Positions 22,853 to 35,016 are shown, numbered from the stretch's first letter. The stretch is 64,000 nt of DNA from Lunularia cruciata (GCA_948567375.1 OX419759.1:52739493-52803492), one strand, 5' to 3'. A program made the numbers and translations. The notes: a model not told the origin generated them from the sequence alone.

Positions 22853-23211
22853 TTGAATCCCCCGGTGTCCTTTAAAACATGGAACTTGTGTCACCGTCCA
22901 CGGAGCGATCCTCAGGCAATCATCGGGGCTTCGCTCCCAATCACGCTGGGGAAGGGTGTCCAAATCTCCCTGGGGGCGGAGTCTCTTGCGAGAAAGTTCA
23001 GGTTGACCACAGTGGCCACGGTTACCTTGAGGCCCAGATGTACTTCGTGGTTAACAACAACAACCCGGTTGCCTTCGGTCAAGCACCGTCCATTTCGGGC
23101 GGACAGCAAACCATCTCCGTACCAAAGATGTGTGGTGCCCGTGGGTGTTGGGAAGTCACGTCTTCACCTATATGTACATGCAAAGGGTTCGTTCTAATGT
23201 CGAATTCGTAG
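22853..23211 (+). other. GC-rich exon-like patch X, copy C
   Basis: This patch is clearly richer in GC than its surroundings and conserved with 61625-61995. Two plus-strand frames stay open: 22879-23211 (110 aa, MELVSPSTER...KGFVLMSNS) and 22853-23197. A minus-strand frame is open at 22912-23109. Copies B and C differ by 12 bp, which keeps the frame, but that indel lies in a small CTCCAAATCTCC tandem run, so it is weak evidence for coding. I do not recognise the protein in any frame. It could be an orphan exon of a third gene in the duplicated block, or non-coding. Confidence 0.35.
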
Positions 23212-23624
23212 CTAGAAGCACTTGCTGCGCTGGACTATTCCCAGAACCAATCTGCCTCGTGCCCAGAAGTACATGGCTTTTAATAATGATATCACACTCT
23301 GTTCATATATAATCCACAAGAAAACACTGTCAAAGAGTACACAACGAAGGAAGAATAATAAGATCTGGGTGGGTCTCCGTTTACTGCTTCTTCCTTCTCT
23401 TTATTATGGCTATAAATTCAACAAGTTTCGTAAGAGAAATTCTATTTGCAATGAAGATGAAACAGATCAAATGTATTCGTTGGATACTTCTTTAAAGATG
23501 TAAAGACATATTTGCTTAATCGGTGATCAAACTCAAAACCAAGACTTTTACCGAAGGTGCAAGGAACAAACCCTAAAAGGAATAAAGATAAAAGTAAACA
23601 TGGAAAATCAAAATCTCACTGAAC

Positions 23625-24530
23625 TTAGATTGCTCAACTTGAAATCGTTGAGTAAGTACGCATAGATTGATGTCCAGGATGGCTCCATGAGAAGAGAAAT
23701 GCTGTACCTATAGCTATTAAGGACTATTATGCTGTTTCCACTTCATCTGTTAGTGAATATTTTAGTAGTGAGATGTTGACCCGTTTCCATCTTTTTCTTT
23801 TCGTTCAGAATCACGTTGAAATACTAATATTTATAAAATAAAATTCCTTCACACCTCAAGTCACTATAAGCCTGGGTATATCCTATACCGTCGATGTCTT
23901 TTTCGTCCATTGTCAAAATATTCATAGAAATACTGTAGCTGCTTGGTTGAATTTGAAGGTGGCTGATGCTTCTAAAGTCAGGGTTGAGCCTCGATTATGT
24001 TTAGCTAAGCTTTGAAATTAGAAATCTGCATTCAAAGATACCCATACCCAGGAATCTAGAATCACATAATATTTCTGTGAAAATTCATTGAAAGATGCTC
24101 AGATGTTTATTGAACTTTAACCCAACTTGATGTAACAGATTACAGTTGAGAACTAGATAGGCACTGGAATGTCCAGACTGATTGTCTGAACTTGCACATC
24201 AGATATCATCATCAATTTGCATCAATTGACGTTAATGCAAACTCCTCGTACCCGTTATGTTGCGGAACTGCAGGTGCACACAGCGCTCCATTTATGTCTT
24301 CAGAAACAGGATGGATCTTCCAGATAAATTGTCCGAAAGTAGATCAAAAGATTTGAACTGTGATCCCCCAACAATAATTTGCATAATCTAGGGATAAATC
24401 TAACATGCATAGCTGAAATCCAATCCTGCCGTGCAATCTTATTGCATCTGTCGGAGGATATCCCTGAACTGCAAGTATGCTGGCCCTAACATTTGACCGC
24501 TCCATCGCTACGCAAGGGAATCAGTTACCA
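23625..24530. other. 3' flank of peroxidase copy C
   Basis: Shared closely with copy B (62337-63236) and absent from copy A. No other gene seen. It probably includes the peroxidase 3' UTR. Confidence 0.5.
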
Positions 24531-26342
24531 TTACAAGCGGGCTTCGACGACAGCACAGTGTTTCCTCCATCCATAAGGATTCACTGTCTGAATATTGCCC
24601 ATTGTGATCATAGCCACTCCGAAATCGTACAAGAATGACTGAGAGTCTTGCACGGCCTTGATAGCGTATTGTACCCCCAAGGGGTCGCTCATGAGTGTCA
24701 CGTCTGATTCCATAAGTCCTTTGTTTGTCAGAAGATCCAAGTAATAAGTAGAATCGAAAGTCCCATTTGTTGAGTCCGAGGCCATGAAGTTTAGAGGCTG
24801 GTCTTCTGGGCAGCGAGTCTTGAGCCAGGCAGCAAAAGCTGCGTCCAAAGAAGGGTCTGTATTATTTTGACCATCGAAGTTGTACAGTCTCTCAAGGAAT
24901 GCTCCACAGTGAAATTGTCCAATGGAATGTCCACCTGTATTTGATCATGAGGTCAAGCAAAAGGATTACGATGAGGGACGATAGCATGTGTTCAATCTGC
25001 AGTGCGCTCAGGCTAGGTCAATAAAGCGCTAAGTATGTGTATCTTGTTTAACAGGATTGATTCTAGATGTTGAAAACTTATAAGCACAGGAATCAGTAGA
25101 TCTGAAACCACACGGTTACATGCTCACCTAATTGAACTGCAACTGTGAACAAAATTCTGAAAGGATGCCTAAATGTGAAATCACTTGAGTGAACGTGAAA
25201 ATTTTTGGGGGTCCGGTTGTACCTGACAGGATAATCATATCCCGTGCGTCAAGTCCAACTTTCGCGAAAGTAGCAACCAGCTGGGCAAAATCGTCTGTTC
25301 GTTTGGGCAAGCTACTGTTTACTGCTTCCGCGATTGAAACAGCCCCGTCCACTCTGCCCAGGAATACTGGCCAAGCCCAGCCACCAACCTGTGGTATGTG
25401 GTTATGTAAACACAGCAACATAGTAAGCCTCATCTTCTGTTCTGATGTCGGTTTCGAATTCTGATAGTTCTGCATGGGACTTTGAACTTCTATCTTCAAC
25501 GGCAATGGTAGCGTCTTCACGTCGCAAGGATGAAATAATCAAATTTTTTTTGTGGTTATAGATTGTCAATAGCTATAACTAGTGCTTTATCTAAGCTATC
25601 TTATAGCGTACATAATGTCTATAGCTTATCATGGTCAGGCATAATCACTTGGAACTGTGGTCCTTGTTTGTGTCCTATTTTGCTTTCATCTTTGTACGTG
25701 GCACCGGTAGATGTCCAGGAAACAATTTCAGAATGTACTCACTCACCTTGGCAGTTGCGTCTCGTGCTACCAAAGCCAAAATGTCAGCACATGATACCAC
25801 ACCAGGGCATTCACACTCGAGCTTCATTTTGATCTCATCAATCTTCTCGAAACCTCTTAAAGACCCTTTGTTTAGTAGAGCATCCTTTTCGGCTACCATA
25901 TCTTGGGTTGAGTTGAGAAGCACGGATCCATCACAACCCTGTATATTCACATATTGCAAATCTCGTCACAAAACTGGCACTTTCAAGTTTCCTGTACAAG
26001 CTTAACTGTTCTCGACATAGTACACAAATTTTGCTTAGCATAAAGATTCGGACTAGAAACCTTTTCAAATCTTGGGAACAAATTTGGAATGGATAATAGA
26101 AAATAGTAACTTACTCCAACGAAGCAGTCATGGAAATGCAAACGCATAAGACCTGCAGCCAATCCCCAATCTGCCTCGACAATTGCATCTACCTGTTGCT
26201 TCACTACGGTTGTCACCTGTGGACAGGTATTCTTATAGAAATCCACAGAAAGTTCGGCATTTGAAACTACTGCTGCTACTCCCAGCAGAAACATCATCAC
26301 GCTCATTGCCAAGTATGACAGTGTCGACTGTGAGACTGCCAT
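24531..26342 (-). CDS. Class III secretory peroxidase, four exons
   Basis: Exons in coding order: 26342-26115, 25938-25747, 25388-25223, 24934-24531. The introns are GT-AG (donors GTAAGT, GTGAGT, GTACAA) of 176, 358 and 288 bp. The phases join without a break to give 329 residues, normal for the family. Residues 1 to about 29 are a hydrophobic signal peptide, so the enzyme should be secreted to the wall or apoplast. The distal haem site is R67 and H71 in RLHFHDCF, then GCDGS (77-81) after the first intron. [14 protein letters not shown] lies in exon 2, and the proximal haem ligand is H198 in LSGGHSIGQ, spanning intron 3. Later blocks FDSTYY and SDVTLMSD are typical. The usual GRRD motif is GRVD here. 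The enzyme uses hydrogen peroxide to oxidise phenolics, as in lignin or suberin formation and defence. The second copy (63237 onward) is nearly identical. Confidence 0.95.
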
Positions 26343-27114
26343 TGTGGAGACCTTGTTTGCTAGTGTCTTCTGATCTCTCGTCTAATTCCTGTATCGACGT
26401 AAGATTCGTGATCCCTTACCTAGCCAAAGGTAGTTCGACCCCCGCAAATGGTCAAAACCACCTTTCTGCACAATTATAAAAAGAGCGCGTGAGGAATAGC
26501 AAGAAGAAATTTGAATAACGAATCTGAAGTTGATCAGTGTGATTCAATTTAGGTGATGTCATGTATATGCACTTAGACCTATTGGCAAGACCTAGTTCAA
26601 ACATGTAAACACCAAGAAAAAACTTCACTTACGTGCAAAGGTGAAGGGTGTGGAGAAGAACTCTCGACTTGTGAGTTGTGATCTGTGATAGTCCACCATT
26701 TATACGTCATTTGGGCGACCTGAAGACTGCAACAGCCTTGTCTTTTCTCCCATACCTTCGTGGTCTGTGTTAGGCATGATCTATCGGAATAAATGTTGAC
26801 GAACCAGGAACGCATATCTTTAGTGTTAGACTAAGATTTAGAAGGATTCTTGGCATGGAATGAGGCACCGGGGTGGATTCGATGGCTGTTGTGAAGCACT
26901 CCTGTAGATTTTGCATAGTTGCAGCTGAGGTGATAGATTGTTTTGGGTGGCAAGGATGACAGTAAATACTCCTAAGGGGTAAAACCCGCATAAGACTTCC
27001 TAGATATCCTATAGATGACCAGCCATCTAGTCAGAAACAAACAAGCTTTAGTAGGGAACGGGAAACCTTGTATAGTATCTGAGGTCATCCTCAACCGTCG
27101 TCGTATTAACTTCA
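26343..27114 (-). promoter_or_regulatory. Upstream region of peroxidase copy C
   Basis: Probable promoter and 5' UTR. Read on the minus strand, a TATA-like TTTTTATAATTG lies at about 26467-26480, roughly 130 bp before the ATG. This is a candidate by position only. Open frames at 26597-26991 on the minus strand are not recognisable genes. Confidence 0.35.
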
Positions 27115-28695
27115 ACTAACTCATTACCTCCTTCCCCATATTGCTATGGCTGTCAAAATTATGTGCAAATTCAAATGTAAACTCTGCATGTTTTCCAACA
27201 CTTCTTGACATTTTCCTCCTCTTCCAAAAATCACTCTCAGCTTCTTTCACCCTTTGCCTTAAATTATTCTCCTTTATGAATATCAGATTTTGCTCCTCAG
27301 TGAGTCTACCTCTCCTAGATGGATCATCATTTACTTCATCACTTAATCATTAATTGGATCTCCATGGAATTGAGACGGCAATGAGTCAAACTCAAAGGGA
27401 GTCATATTCTCATCCTCTAGCTCATCTACCATAGGTAAGGCATGGCTAGTGTCCTCCTTGGATACAGGGAATTGAAAGCTGATATGGAGTATTGTGAGAT
27501 GGGAAGCAATTCTCATCTCTTAAAAAACTCCCAAGAAACAACATAGCCTCCAACCTCCAAGACTACTACTTCATCTTCTTATTGCAAGCTTGCAAAATCA
27601 TCAACAAATCTCTCCTCTCCAACACTTATATTTGCATCTACATCAATATTGGTAGTCTTGTCCTCAATTCCCATGGTAATTTCAACAATATCATTCTCAT
27701 CTCCAAGAGCCATATTTAAAACTGAAGGAGGGAATGTATTTCCTTTCCCCCAAACATGATATCCATTTGGTAGTAACAAGGACAACAAAAATTCAATTTA
27801 TTGTCAATGACCAACCCTCATTTGATTTCCATTTCAGTGATCTCTCCCCTATGCACTTACTTCTCCCTCCAGCCTCTGGCACAGTTCTTAGATTATTTTG
27901 CACCCTTCATAGTCTTGAGAAACCCAATACCTAAAGTCATCAAATGATTGGCATATACAAGAATGTTGTGCTCTTTTGCACCACTTGCTACCCATCATCT
28001 CCCCTATGTATTTTTCTAAAGTGCTCTGAGCCCTTCATATATTCAAGAAGTTTGCATATAGTGATGAGGAATCATACAGAACCAATCATCACATTGCTGC
28101 TATTACTTTGTTAATTGGAAAAGATTTGCTTGTGGCTTGAGGAATTTTATCTTCATTTCCTCTACATCTCATCATAGGAGAAGGCACATTCATTGGAGGA
28201 TTCAACAAAGGAAGCATATTTAGGGGATAAGGTATACAAGACCAGTTATTCATGGGAGGAGGAGGCACTACTAATACCGTTCTCAAAAGACTTAGAAATC
28301 TCAAGTTTGGACTAACATTTTGAGGAATTTGGACAATATGATGGACAAGAAGGTGCACTCACTGATAAAGACTCAGTATGATCTAGACTGTTTTCTAAAA
28401 ATGTACATGTGTTTGGAGGAGCTACAAAGAAAATTGGAGCATAAATAACCATCTATAAATTGCTATATATAGTTGAACCAATTCTATGCAATCAAAGTAT
28501 CAAGATTAAAATCTGCAAAGTTGGCACACATATGCTCAAAATCAGCAACAAGAACATCCTTAATTTCTTCATATGCAGCCCAAAGGTGTCTCTATTCTTT
28601 GAACATGGATGATTGCAAATTGAACCTGTAGCTGTGGAAAAAACTATTTTGACTTCTGAATTTGAATCTCAATTTCACTTGCAAGAGGAGACATC
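27115..28695 (-). repeat. Repeat P copy 1 (left-truncated), with gene remnants
   Basis: Matches 38218-39795 and 47130-49110. On the minus strand it holds remnants seen better in the other copies: a helical segment, an acidic segment (27788-27579, ending ...FVDDFASLQ) and a segment near 28060-27840 reading GEMMGSKWCKRAQHSC then FDDFRYWVSQDYEGCK. Here the last segment is broken by a stop. Homology to the other copies ends at AGAGGAGA (about 28694), where a microsatellite begins. Confidence 0.7.
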
Positions 28696-28698
28696 TCT

Positions 28699-28700
28699 TG

Positions 28701-28737
<37 letters not shown>

Positions 28738-28738
28738 C
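28699..28738. repeat. (CT)n(TA)n microsatellite
   Basis: About ten CT repeats followed directly by about nine TA repeats. It marks the junction between repeat P and repeat Q. Confidence 0.97.
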
Positions 28739-28741
28739 TAT

Positions 28742-30212
28742 TGGACACATGGATTATGGTCTTGTACTCTTTGAGTGCTTTTATGTATATAGATGGTGGA
28801 GAGTTGAGAGAGGGAGGTGCGTTTTAGTTTGAGAAATCTAGATTGAGAGGAGGATGTTGAGAGTTGTAACAAAGAGCGAGTGTTAGAGTGTTAGAGGAAG
28901 CATTTGAGCAAGAGATGTCCCGTGGTCCTGATTTACCCATTTCTAATTTTTTTTCCCATCAGACTTTAGATTCTATACCATGATGGTTTACAGGATTGGA
29001 TGGTGGTATGTTTTGGGGTGGCATTCATGGAGATGATGATTGAAACCTGGATCTTGTTGTCCTTCTATTGTTTACTTATGAGTAAATATAAGATTTGACA
29101 ATCTATTTACTTTTACAGATGGAATATAATCTAATTTTTCTTATGACCTTCAAGATGGAGTTGTGGGACACATTTGTCAAAAATTGAAGGAACTAAATTT
29201 TAAAATTACAACAAATTGGGTACAAGAGTGGAAGTATGGAGTCTTTAAGGACCAAGGGAGTTTTGGGAAGGCAGTTAAGGAGAGCATAATATGGTTGGAG
29301 AGAGGAGTTGATAGGCTATAATTTAGAGACTAAAATTGAGTAATTTGAGTCAATTTTTTGAGAGATATTATTGATTGGATCAAGGAGGTAGAATTCATAT
29401 TGAGGAGCACAAGAGAGAAAATTTGGAGAGCTATGTGAAAAATTTAATGATCTGTTAAAAGGGTTAGAGAGTAGACAAAGTGCTTATAGTGCTGAGCTCA
29501 AGAAATTTTAGGGTTTGATCTATCTCAAATCATATATGGTCAACTGAAATTGGAGCTCTTGAAAGTGAGGTGTTGGAGATGAGATGCTAATCAAGTTCAA
29601 AACTTTGGTCACTCTTTAAGTTGTAGTTTGAATTATCTCATAAAAATTTCCAGTATTGTTGGTAGTTAGTGCTTGTACTTATATACAAAGGTTTTATATG
29701 AATTACTCAAATTGATAATTTAGGGTCTTGGATCAAGCATAATTGGGTTTAAAGAGCTCAAAAATAAACTCAACTCAAGAATTGATTCATATCTAGGATT
29801 GGGGTTAGATTAGGTTTGGTAGAGCATTTCATAAGCTTGGTAGAGCATTTCTATCTTGTATCATGATTCAGTGTCAATCCTACTATTTGTGTGATTATGA
29901 TCAGGTATTTTAGATTGCTAGAGTATTTTTTAGTATTAATTGTTTCTCTGATCTAGAAATATGGGGAAATTTACCAATAACCAAGAGCAATCTCTAAATT
30001 AAGGATTTTGAAATAACCGTAGAAATTACAAAAAAAGAGTCAAAGTTTGAGAGCTTTTCAAGGGAGCTATAGTGATCATATTGTAGCTTATTTTCTATGA
30101 TTGGAAAGCTTATCTTAAAATAGGCTTTCTATGGAATTCTAGAGCTTTTGAATCCAAGTCACAAATAGAAAGTTATGCCTATTTGATTTACATAGGATTT
30201 TTCCATCATAAA
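28742..30212 (+). repeat. Repeat Q copy 2
   Basis: Non-coding repeat of about 1.47 kb, inverted relative to 19675-21078 and parallel to 50885-52165. All copies stop near CCCATCATAAAGAC, so that is likely a true element boundary. Confidence 0.8.
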
Positions 30213-30213
30213 G

Positions 30214-30426
30214 ACCCTCAAGCCATCCTTGAGGGTAAGTGTCTATGGGAGAATCCTTAGTGGAATTAAGACCAGCTACAGGAATCCTGACTACACTTCC
30301 TCCCCAAGCCAAGTAAATGGCCAGCTATGCAAAGTTACTGGCTACTCCGCTTCCTCCCATAGTATCCTGTATTCCCCACTATAGGCCTGGACTAACCCGC
30401 CAGTACTCCATAAGAAGTGGGAGTTC
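30214..30426 (+). repeat. Repeat H copy 1 with terminal hairpin
   Basis: A 213-bp sequence repeated at 53154-53365. It opens with a perfect 9-bp hairpin (ACCCTCAAG, loop CCATC, CTTGAGGGT) at 30214-30236. It follows repeat Q directly here, but not at the second site. Confidence 0.85.
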
Positions 30427-30489
30427 TATTTGAAAACCACAACACTATAAAAACCACAACACTTGAATGAAATACTCAACAAATGAATG

Positions 30490-33264
30490 GAACTCAAATG
30501 AATGAAAAATAGTAACCTTTGTGAAGACTTCTTCTTCTTATTGCTTCTCCACCTTTCATGTAATACCATTAGCTATTATCTAGATGTGGAAATTTGCATG
30601 GTAATATGTTGAATGATATTATATATGATGGTCTAAATGGATCAGATAGACATGTTACCAAAATAGTACTTTCTGTAATAGTGTAGAGGTCTAAAACATA
30701 CTAGAAACTTCAAAGACAATTTTGAAGGCCTAAATGGCTGAATTAGGCCTCAAAGAATGGTCAGCCCCCCTCTATGATAGACAATGCGGTCATCAAGGGG
30801 AAATTGAAAGGGGTGGAGTTCACTAACATGTCACCAATCCATGTATCTGATTCAAGGTGCAACTCCCTTTGAGTAGATACTCTTTGCCAAGGTGTTCCTT
30901 TGGGGCCTTGGAGGAATGTCTAGGCCGTTTGGGCTATGGGTAAGTGAATATGAAGGCCGGGTTACTACTCAAGCCTTAAGCAGTCCTCACGTTTGAGATT
31001 TAAGAGGTTTGATCCAATTCCATTTGAGATTTACTTCCACGTGGGAAGAACAACCTCAACTCGTTCTAGTTTTGTACTCTTTTTCTTAAGGCAATAAAAT
31101 AGGGTGACTGCACTTGAGACGAGTGTCGATTAGGGTAACACTTATTTGACGCTCTACTCTCTTTTGATCTCTTCCTTTTCCATCATGAATTGTATGGATT
31201 TGTGATTCTTACTTTCAACCTGGAACCTCAAGAAATCGAGTGTATAGTTTTTGAAATTTTTATCAAAAGACAATCCATACATCCTTCTTTGCTCTGAATT
31301 CCAAATGATGTAACAACTGATAATTGGAAACAGAATAAGGGACTTTTCTCAAGGTCGAAGCGTGGTAGAGAGTATTACTTCATGTAAAAATATGAAACTT
31401 GGCATAAAGACATTCAGTTGCAATGAGACTTGAAATTAGAATGTCTCTCACGATAAAAATTAAAACTTACTCTAATTGATAGTCTAAAATTATAAATACG
31501 CAATGGCAACAATTTTGATCCTTGATTTTCATAATTCAACTATATTCACGAGCTTCAGGACCTTTCAATGCCGTCATCTTTTTCATCGATCTTCAACTTG
31601 AAGGCACTTCCCTTGTGAAAGGTGCTAACGGTTATTGAATGAAGATTTTGTTTTGAATGCCCCTTTCGTCTTGTCATGTTACCGACAGGGGATCAACGGG
31701 TTGTATTCTCGTTTATATTACAATTTGCCGAAATATGAATTTCGGCTGCGGCGACTGCCGAAGAAACGGATGTGCGATGCCGCGCAACGAGAGATTTGCA
31801 CCATGGGAATCGAGCTTCATGGTTCAAGGGGTCCGCATCTTCACTTTGGGGATGATGAACGCCGATACTCATATTGGGTGTGTTCGTGAAGGTCCGCTTG
31901 AATTCTCTGACAGAGTACGTCAGTCTATATGAGGATGGGGTATTTATTGGATCCTTTGTAGACTCTATGGTAGAGGTCCTATTCTGAATCAAATTTTGTT
32001 CTATATCTCTTGTTACGATCTGATCACGTTGCAAACCGTTACTATCAGGTTGTTTCGTTGGAGTAGACGTTTGGGACAAACCGTCGATTTGGACTGAGAA
32101 CTACATCAGCTGAACAACTGAGATTGAGACTGATGCTGGTTAGTCTGAAATCGAACCCAATCTCATGAGAACGTACAATCAATGTCCCAAAGTTCAGACT
32201 TCATTAATTTCCATATCAACATGGAACCTTACACATTAAAACTTAACACCGATAGCATTTACAGATAAGATTGTTACTCATTTCTTCCCTGAAGAGTAGA
32301 TTGGCTCTTCAAAAGCAGCGGGGACTCCGTTATGCGGACCGGCCGGTGGATCATGCATAAACCTCCGAAAACCAGGAACTACCAAAGAATATCACGTTCT
32401 CCAACAGTAGAGTGGAATTCAGTATTTATCACGTTATCGCTTTCACAAATTTGATATGAGATCCTCGCTGATGTGGCATCCGCATCGTTTTGCGTTCAAT
32501 CTCTTGGCCCACATGGGCAATTGGAGCTTGTGGAAATTTTGTACGATCATATATTGATACGTGTCAACCATTTTTTGCGAATTCCAGACCCTCATGTTTG
32601 GGTATCCATAATATAATCGTATCATCCCGATACTGTTACGATCTATACAGTTTGTTGCAGACCCACTTTGTGGCAAACCACGTATCTGAAGAAGCTCTCC
32701 ACACCGTCTGGTATGGATGTCGGTTTTCTCCCTAGCACCTTTCCTTATTTGAACGTGTATATCAATCTCAAGGTAGAGTCTTGATTGATCAGCGTAAGTC
32801 GCCGTAGGCCATGATCTAGGAACTCTTTACCTGTAAAATCAACAATGATCATGCATTCCATCTGCACTTCGAAAGAACATTGAACAATGTAACAAAAGCT
32901 GGTTCACCAAAGCATACGTTTGAAATGATCATGTAGACTGTCCTAGAAACGATTGTCTAGCTAGAACGGTATTTCTGGAGGCTGATGGTGATGACATTCA
33001 CAAATGGCAGACTAAAGATGTCACCTGTCAAGCTATTAGCCGATCTGATAGGACCAACGCCACTGGTGTCCAGGGCTGCAAAGAGGTCATAATCTCTAGA
33101 TCATCCACGATCGTTGCATGCGCTGATACATAATCAGGTTTCTCAGCACCCGTATACTCCACCATTGTATGAAGCTCCAGTACATATGTCTAATCTGATC
33201 TATATGTATGTGAAGGCCGGCTTACCACGTAGGCCGTCCTACACTTAACCAATGACTTCGATAA
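30490..33264 (+). repeat. Repeat R copy 1 (2.8 kb)
   Basis: Near-identical to 42980-45770 over its full length, both starting at GAACTCAAATGAATG and ending at GACTTCGATAA. The left part (30550-30920) resembles repeat family G. The central part (31620-32160) is GC-rich with overlapping open frames on both strands. Related sequence continues to about 33940, because matching blocks reappear in repeat S. Confidence 0.88.
31635..32079. other. Multi-frame open GC-rich core of repeat R, copy 1
   Basis: Open frames: 31635-31889 (+, 84 aa), 31657-31932 (+, 91 aa) and 32079-31693 (-, 128 aa). The two plus-strand frames are also open in copy 2 (44118-44387 and 44155-44430). The minus-strand frame is shortened there (44578-44339). 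I recognise no domain. The 91-aa frame is cysteine-rich at its centre (CGDCRRNGC). It may be a captured host exon or chance. Confidence 0.3.
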
Positions 33265-34393
33265 CTTCTGAGTGGTTTATGTATATACAGTGGGAACGGA
33301 CTGGAGCACATTGATGTACATCAAATTCATCCTTTGACCATGGATATCATATGAAACAGACCGTGACTTCATCGAATTTCAGCATGATGATTCTGATGAT
33401 ATAAATGTCGACCGCATTGGACCCGGTGTAAAAACCTTTTGACTTGAGGCAGGTACACTCGATCCATACCAATAATTTATCAGTGAAGCTTTTCAATTCG
33501 TGTCCCATAACAAGTGGAGACATCGATATCTGTGTCGCTTCTGCTGTCATCACGTCACTACTTTATTCTCGTGTAATTCTCTAAACCATTCGGCTCACGG
33601 ATATTCAATAGTGAGTATAAAGAGAGAAGGGCGGATCGCGAAGATACCATGAAACCCCATCAAGCCGTACAAGGGTGAGATAAAACTATATATGTGGAAA
33701 TACAATAAATAAAAATATACACAAAAAGTTTACTAAGTGAATTTGGGATGCTAGACTCCGCAGCGTAGTATCCGGCCCTTTCATATCGCGTTTCAGCGAC
33801 CTGAATCGGCCGGATGCTTGGTCCTGTAACGCGGTGCTTTGTATTCGTTCTATCTTGACTTTCTGATTTGATATGTGTCTTTCGGTCGTGCGTAGAATCA
33901 AACACGAATGCTGGCGCTCCATCTGAAATGCAATGGGCCAAATTATAATTTTATCAATTATAATATAATACATGTGTTAAATTTTATTTACAAAATTATT
34001 GAAAATGACATCCATATTTGCCTTCACGAACTTTGCAGCCTTCACATATTCCTGATTGAACTTCTTCAAATCCCCTGAAAATGTTTCACTACTGGTCAAG
34101 CCTCGGGACCTCGATGGTCCCAAAGACCTCAGGTGAGAGTCGGGGATGTCCTGAAGAAAGTCGGGCCGGAAGAGTAGTGCGAGCAAAGCACGAACGATAG
34201 TGCCGTCAAAAGTCAGTCAATAAACCAGGGATTGCCACGTTGATTCTGGAAGTGGGGACATCAATTTTGGGATCTATAAATTGTGAGTGTAAGTTGTTGT
34301 TCTGCGAGAGAACGAAAGATCTGCTAATCAGACAGCATTTTAGCTTCATTGGTTTACTTCTATCTGTCTCCGAGCGGTCAGCATCGATCATTC
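33265..34393. other. R-related flank
   Basis: Blocks at 33480-33600 and 33745-33905 match repeat S (40790-40850, 41325-41480), for example GATGCTAGACTCC and TATCCGGCCCTTTC. This suggests that the R element extends to about 33940. The rest (33945-34393) has no recognisable feature. Minus-strand open frames at 33660-33973 lie over the R-related part. Confidence 0.5.
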
Positions 34394-34527
34394 ATCATCT
34401 AACACCAAATGAGCATTATATTGAGATACTAAAGGCTCAATAGCACTTGCTGTGGGGATCATCATCTAACACCAAATGAGCATTATATTGAGATACTAAA
34501 GGCTCAATAGCACTTGCTGTGGGGATC
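34394..34527. repeat. 67-bp tandem duplication
   Basis: Two essentially identical units, 34394-34460 and 34461-34527, each beginning ATCATCTAACACCAAATGAG and ending near TTGCTGTGGGG. Confidence 0.95.
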
Positions 34528-34827
34528 AGGTTCCAACTAAAGAAGTCTCAAAGAAATTGATACATTTTGAACTGGATAAGTGCATGTATAATATTGCACA
34601 ATTTCCTGAGAAATAGATTATTATGTTTGGCTTGTTATTAGTGACTTGATAGATTATTGTAGACTATCACAATTAAGAGCAAACATGAATGATGAAACAA
34701 CAAGGTGTGGGACAGGCCCTTATCTTGATATATTCAATCACTACTATGGCAAAGTGGCTAGATATCATGAGTGGTCCAGTATTACAGTATTCAGGAGTTC
34801 AGCCAAATGACAGTGATGAGGAACTAT

Positions 34828-34869
<42 letters not shown>

Positions 34870-35002
34870 ACACAAAGCAAGTAAATAAAGGGTTGGGTGA
34901 GCCTATTTTGGTAATGGAGGTAGGTCCTAGGACAAGAAGAGAACCAAGTTATTTCCTGTTGCCCTTAATTATTTGCTTAATGTGGTTTATGATGTGCTAA
35001 CA
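34528..35002 (+). repeat. Probable 5' LTR region of plus-strand copia
   Basis: Its right end is defined by CTAACA followed two bases later by a copia primer-binding site, so the LTR should end at 35002. The left end is not resolved because no matching 3' LTR survives in the window. It contains a long TA run that could serve as a TATA region. Confidence 0.45.
34830..34868. repeat. (TA)n(TG)n microsatellite
   Basis: About sixteen TA repeats followed by TGTGTGTG, inside the putative copia LTR. Confidence 0.97.
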
Positions 35003-35004
35003 AT

Positions 35005-35016
35005 TGGTATCAGAGC
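35005..35016 (+). other. Copia primer-binding site (initiator Met tRNA)
   Basis: TGGTATCAGAGC is the standard plant Ty1-copia primer-binding site, complementary to the 3' end of initiator methionine tRNA. It sits two bases after the likely LTR end and upstream of gag, as expected. Confidence 0.92.

Larger units (their letters stand above)
21631..26342. repeat. Segmental duplication copy C (peroxidase half)
   Basis: Matches copy A over 21631-23624 and copy B (60310 to the window end) throughout. It begins inside the left arm of the hairpin of copy A (5946-6023), so the LBD gene is absent. It carries the spacer, patch X and the complete peroxidase gene. Confidence 0.88.

Noticed and set aside
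25631-26005. 124-codon plus-strand open frame
   Set aside because: Antisense shadow of peroxidase exon 2 and its flanking introns.
77-26342. Copies A and C as two halves of a single block split by insertions
   Set aside because: They overlap by about 2 kb (6000-8058 matches 21631-23624), so one split copy cannot explain them without a further duplication.
28699-28738. CRISPR-like or other functional array
   Set aside because: It is a simple CT/TA microsatellite, like the one at 34830-34868.
35005-35016. tRNA-like sequence TGGTATCAGAGC
   Set aside because: It is the retrotransposon primer-binding site, complementary to the tRNA 3' end. No tRNA gene surrounds it.
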